Assembly: GCA_001247695.2 (NCBI GenBank)
Contig: LGRX02015010.1
Span: forward strand, 1 to 42,760
Origin: Cymbomonas tetramitiformis
Lineage: Eukaryota; Chlorophyta; Pyramimonadophyceae; Pyramimonadales; Pyramimonadaceae
Direction of reading: 5' to 3'
Length of the DNA stretch: 42,760 nt
Shown here: piece by piece, positions 41,588 through 42,760 of the stretch
How the letters are laid out: the number at the start of each line of letters is the position of its first letter
Position numbering within the stretch: position 1 is the first letter of the stretch
Notes under the pieces: generated by a model
The model's database searches: none
Told to the model about the DNA's origin: nothing
The model's input: only the letters and a program-made list of their open reading frames with translations
Position numbers and translations under genes: made by a program

Positions 41588-42002
41588 CAGAAAAACAGTT
41601 CAAAAAACTTATGAAGCCGATGACGAGAGTTCATTCCGAGTTTCGTCAGGGGCGACAGCCGATGACTTTGAATTTGAATATTACGGTCGGTCATATTAAA
41701 TTCGTCGGATCGATAGACCAAACTTTGTCCAATAACATCACTCTGTACTCAAGTTCCCGGATCGAGTGCAGATGTCATCAATCGAAATCGAGAACTTAAA
41801 TGTAGATTCGAGTTCTTTGTCGCGTTCGGCCCGTCCAATAAAAGATTTCGATTCGCAATTCTCGGATTATGATGACGAGAGCACGGAACTTATTGAAACT
41901 TCATAAACTCGACCAGTCTTCCTCACAAATCAAAACCTACTTTGCATAACACCGCTTACAGCTCATCGCCTTTTTTCTTTTACTTTTTCGTGAATCAAAA
42001 TA
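41588..42002. promoter_or_regulatory. Divergent intergenic region
   Basis: 415 bp between the ATG of the minus-strand gene and the ATG at 42003 on the plus strand. It should hold promoters for both. A pyrimidine-rich stretch (CCTTTTTTCTTTTACTTTTT) lies at about 41969-41989, shortly before the plus-strand start. No TATA box is obvious. Confidence 0.4.
41772..41906 (+). CDS. Small acidic open frame, possible upstream exon
   Basis: A 44-codon frame starts at ATG 41772 (MSSIEIENLNVDSSSLSRSA) and ends in an acidic tail (SDYDDESTELIETS) at TAA 41906. It is preceded by GAGTGCAG, which could be an acceptor. It lies 96 bp before the next gene. It may be a short peptide, an upstream frame of the 42003 transcript, or chance. 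Upstream, another acidic stretch (TADDFEFEYYGRS, about 41660-41697) is open in a different frame. Confidence 0.25.
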   Translation: MSSIEIENLNVDSSSLSRSARPIKDFDSQFSDYDDESTELIETS

Positions 42003-42554
42003 ATGGCAACTGCGGATCAATTTCGCGCGTTGTTGAGCGGAGGAAACATACTACAGCTACCCGACAAGCAGTGGTCAGTTGAGCGCGTATCTAGTTTACA
42101 GGGCCATTGGCTGCGGGTATCTGTTTTTCTCGCAACAGCCGATGGCGGTACAGTTCAGAAAAACCTGCCGCTTTTGCCAGCAAACGCCGATGAGAACTCG
42201 CGTATCTCCTTCGCTGGCGCTGCGCCAGCCGGCGGCGGCAATACGCCGGTGTACGTGCTGACAACGGGCGAACGCGCGCATGAGCATATGGCTGTCCGTC
42301 TTGACGCTGAAAATATGCTGATTAGCAGCGTGGCGCCACCTTACACAACGCGCAAGAACAGACTCGATGAGCTGGTTAGACGAGCAGGGACCAGAGTTGC
42401 TGCTGCTGCTTACAGTTCTTTTTTAAATGAAATGTGGCGAAATTCCGAGAACGAAGACTTCTGGAAGTGTCCTGAGAAGTCTGGAGAAGAGTTCAGTATC
42501 TTGGACGAATCGATCGATACGGAGATGGGTGGCACTGTTGTACTTCCAACCGTG
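42003..42554 (+). CDS. Unrecognised gene, first coding exon
   Basis: ATG at 42003 opens MATADQFRALLSGGNILQLP, 184 codons up to a GTAAGT donor at 42555 (phase 0). The protein is mixed alpha/beta with LRVSVFLATADGGTVQ, an Ala/Gly-rich turn (AGAAPAGGGN) and an acidic end (NSENEDFWKCPEKSGEEF, DESIDTEMGG). No membrane helix or signal peptide. It is transcribed divergently from the DUF7869-type gene. Its intron carries the same palindrome as that gene's first intron, suggesting the two belong to one element or share a history. The family is not recognised. Confidence 0.55.
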
Positions 42555-42707
42555 GTAAGTTCAAACTTTTTTGAAAATCCTGTGATATATTGTTAAATAA
42601 TTATCATTTTTACAATTATTTATGTGTCTTAAAAAGCTTGAACAAAAAGCCTCATTAGCTTAATGAGCAGTTCTACAAAGTTTCTGAACTTTCCGTGTTT
42701 ATTACAG
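42555..42707 (+). other. Intron carrying one copy of the palindromic unit
   Basis: Donor GTAAGT, probable acceptor TTTATTACAG ending at 42707. At 42651-42667 it has CTCATTA-GCT-TAATGAG, followed by GCAGTT, then AAGTTTCTGAAC. This follows the 93-bp unit at 40 kb (GCAGTTTTGGCAAACTTTCAG) in plus orientation. If 42707 is the acceptor, the phase-0 frame stops after two codons (TTT GCA TGA), so the real acceptor may lie outside the window or the gene may end here. Confidence 0.5.
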
Positions 42708-42760
42708 TTTGCATGATACCTTCTGTCATTATATGACATGTGTGACTGTTTTACCCGATA

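Overview
This is nuclear DNA from a eukaryote, most likely a unicellular alga. Coding frames are interrupted by GT-AG introns, there are no ribosome binding sites or operons, and long stretches are minisatellite. A GC-rich gene combining proline/threonine-rich, EGF-like, REJ and GPS domains, beside many ATGT microsatellites, is reminiscent of prasinophyte green algae such as Cymbomonas. That placement is inference from memory, not from a search.

Left half (1 to about 21.6 kb). After a 25-bp minisatellite (1-990), the plus strand carries one very large multi-exon gene. In order it shows a signal peptide with a leucine-rich-repeat fragment, a threonine/proline-rich mucin-like stalk, about 13 EGF-like domains, a REJ region, a GAIN-like region ending in a clear GPS motif, a first membrane helix, a long cytosolic loop and several further membrane helices. 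This is the layout of a polycystin-1-like receptor. I traced about 3,150 codons from position 4371 to a tentative end at 21606; nearly all inferred junctions are phase 0. The introns hold minisatellites, a foldback element and two families of interspersed repeats that each occur twice.

Middle (21.6 to 31.3 kb). I see no convincing gene here. The stretch holds a 30-bp tandem array inside a long inverted-repeat element, a polypurine/polypyrimidine tract, a GGAGGC-rich tract, a 279-bp hAT-like miniature element with an 8-bp target duplication, a 183-bp tandem duplication, a satellite of about 92 bp whose every unit can form a hairpin, a minisatellite of about 42 bp, and a cluster of CTTAAG palindromes.

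Right half (31.3 to 42.76 kb). Base composition is more AT-rich and the genes differ in kind. Two unrecognised genes (31.4-32.3 and 34.0-34.85 kb) flank a duplicated 290-bp intergenic segment. One copy carries an 879-bp hAT-like insertion and the other preserves the empty site. A Gag-like gene with an atypical zinc knuckle (35.76-37.35 kb) faces a minus-strand gene of the DUF7869 type (transposase-like, 41.6-37.6 kb). The first intron of that gene contains nine copies of a 93-bp unit at exact spacing, each built round a short palindrome. One diverged copy of the unit lies in the intron of the divergent gene that starts at 42003. This intron-associated palindromic repeat is the strongest candidate for something undescribed.

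Several right-half genes show single-base frame breaks, and one shows an in-frame stop. These may be decayed copies or consensus errors in a long-read assembly; the sequence alone cannot decide.
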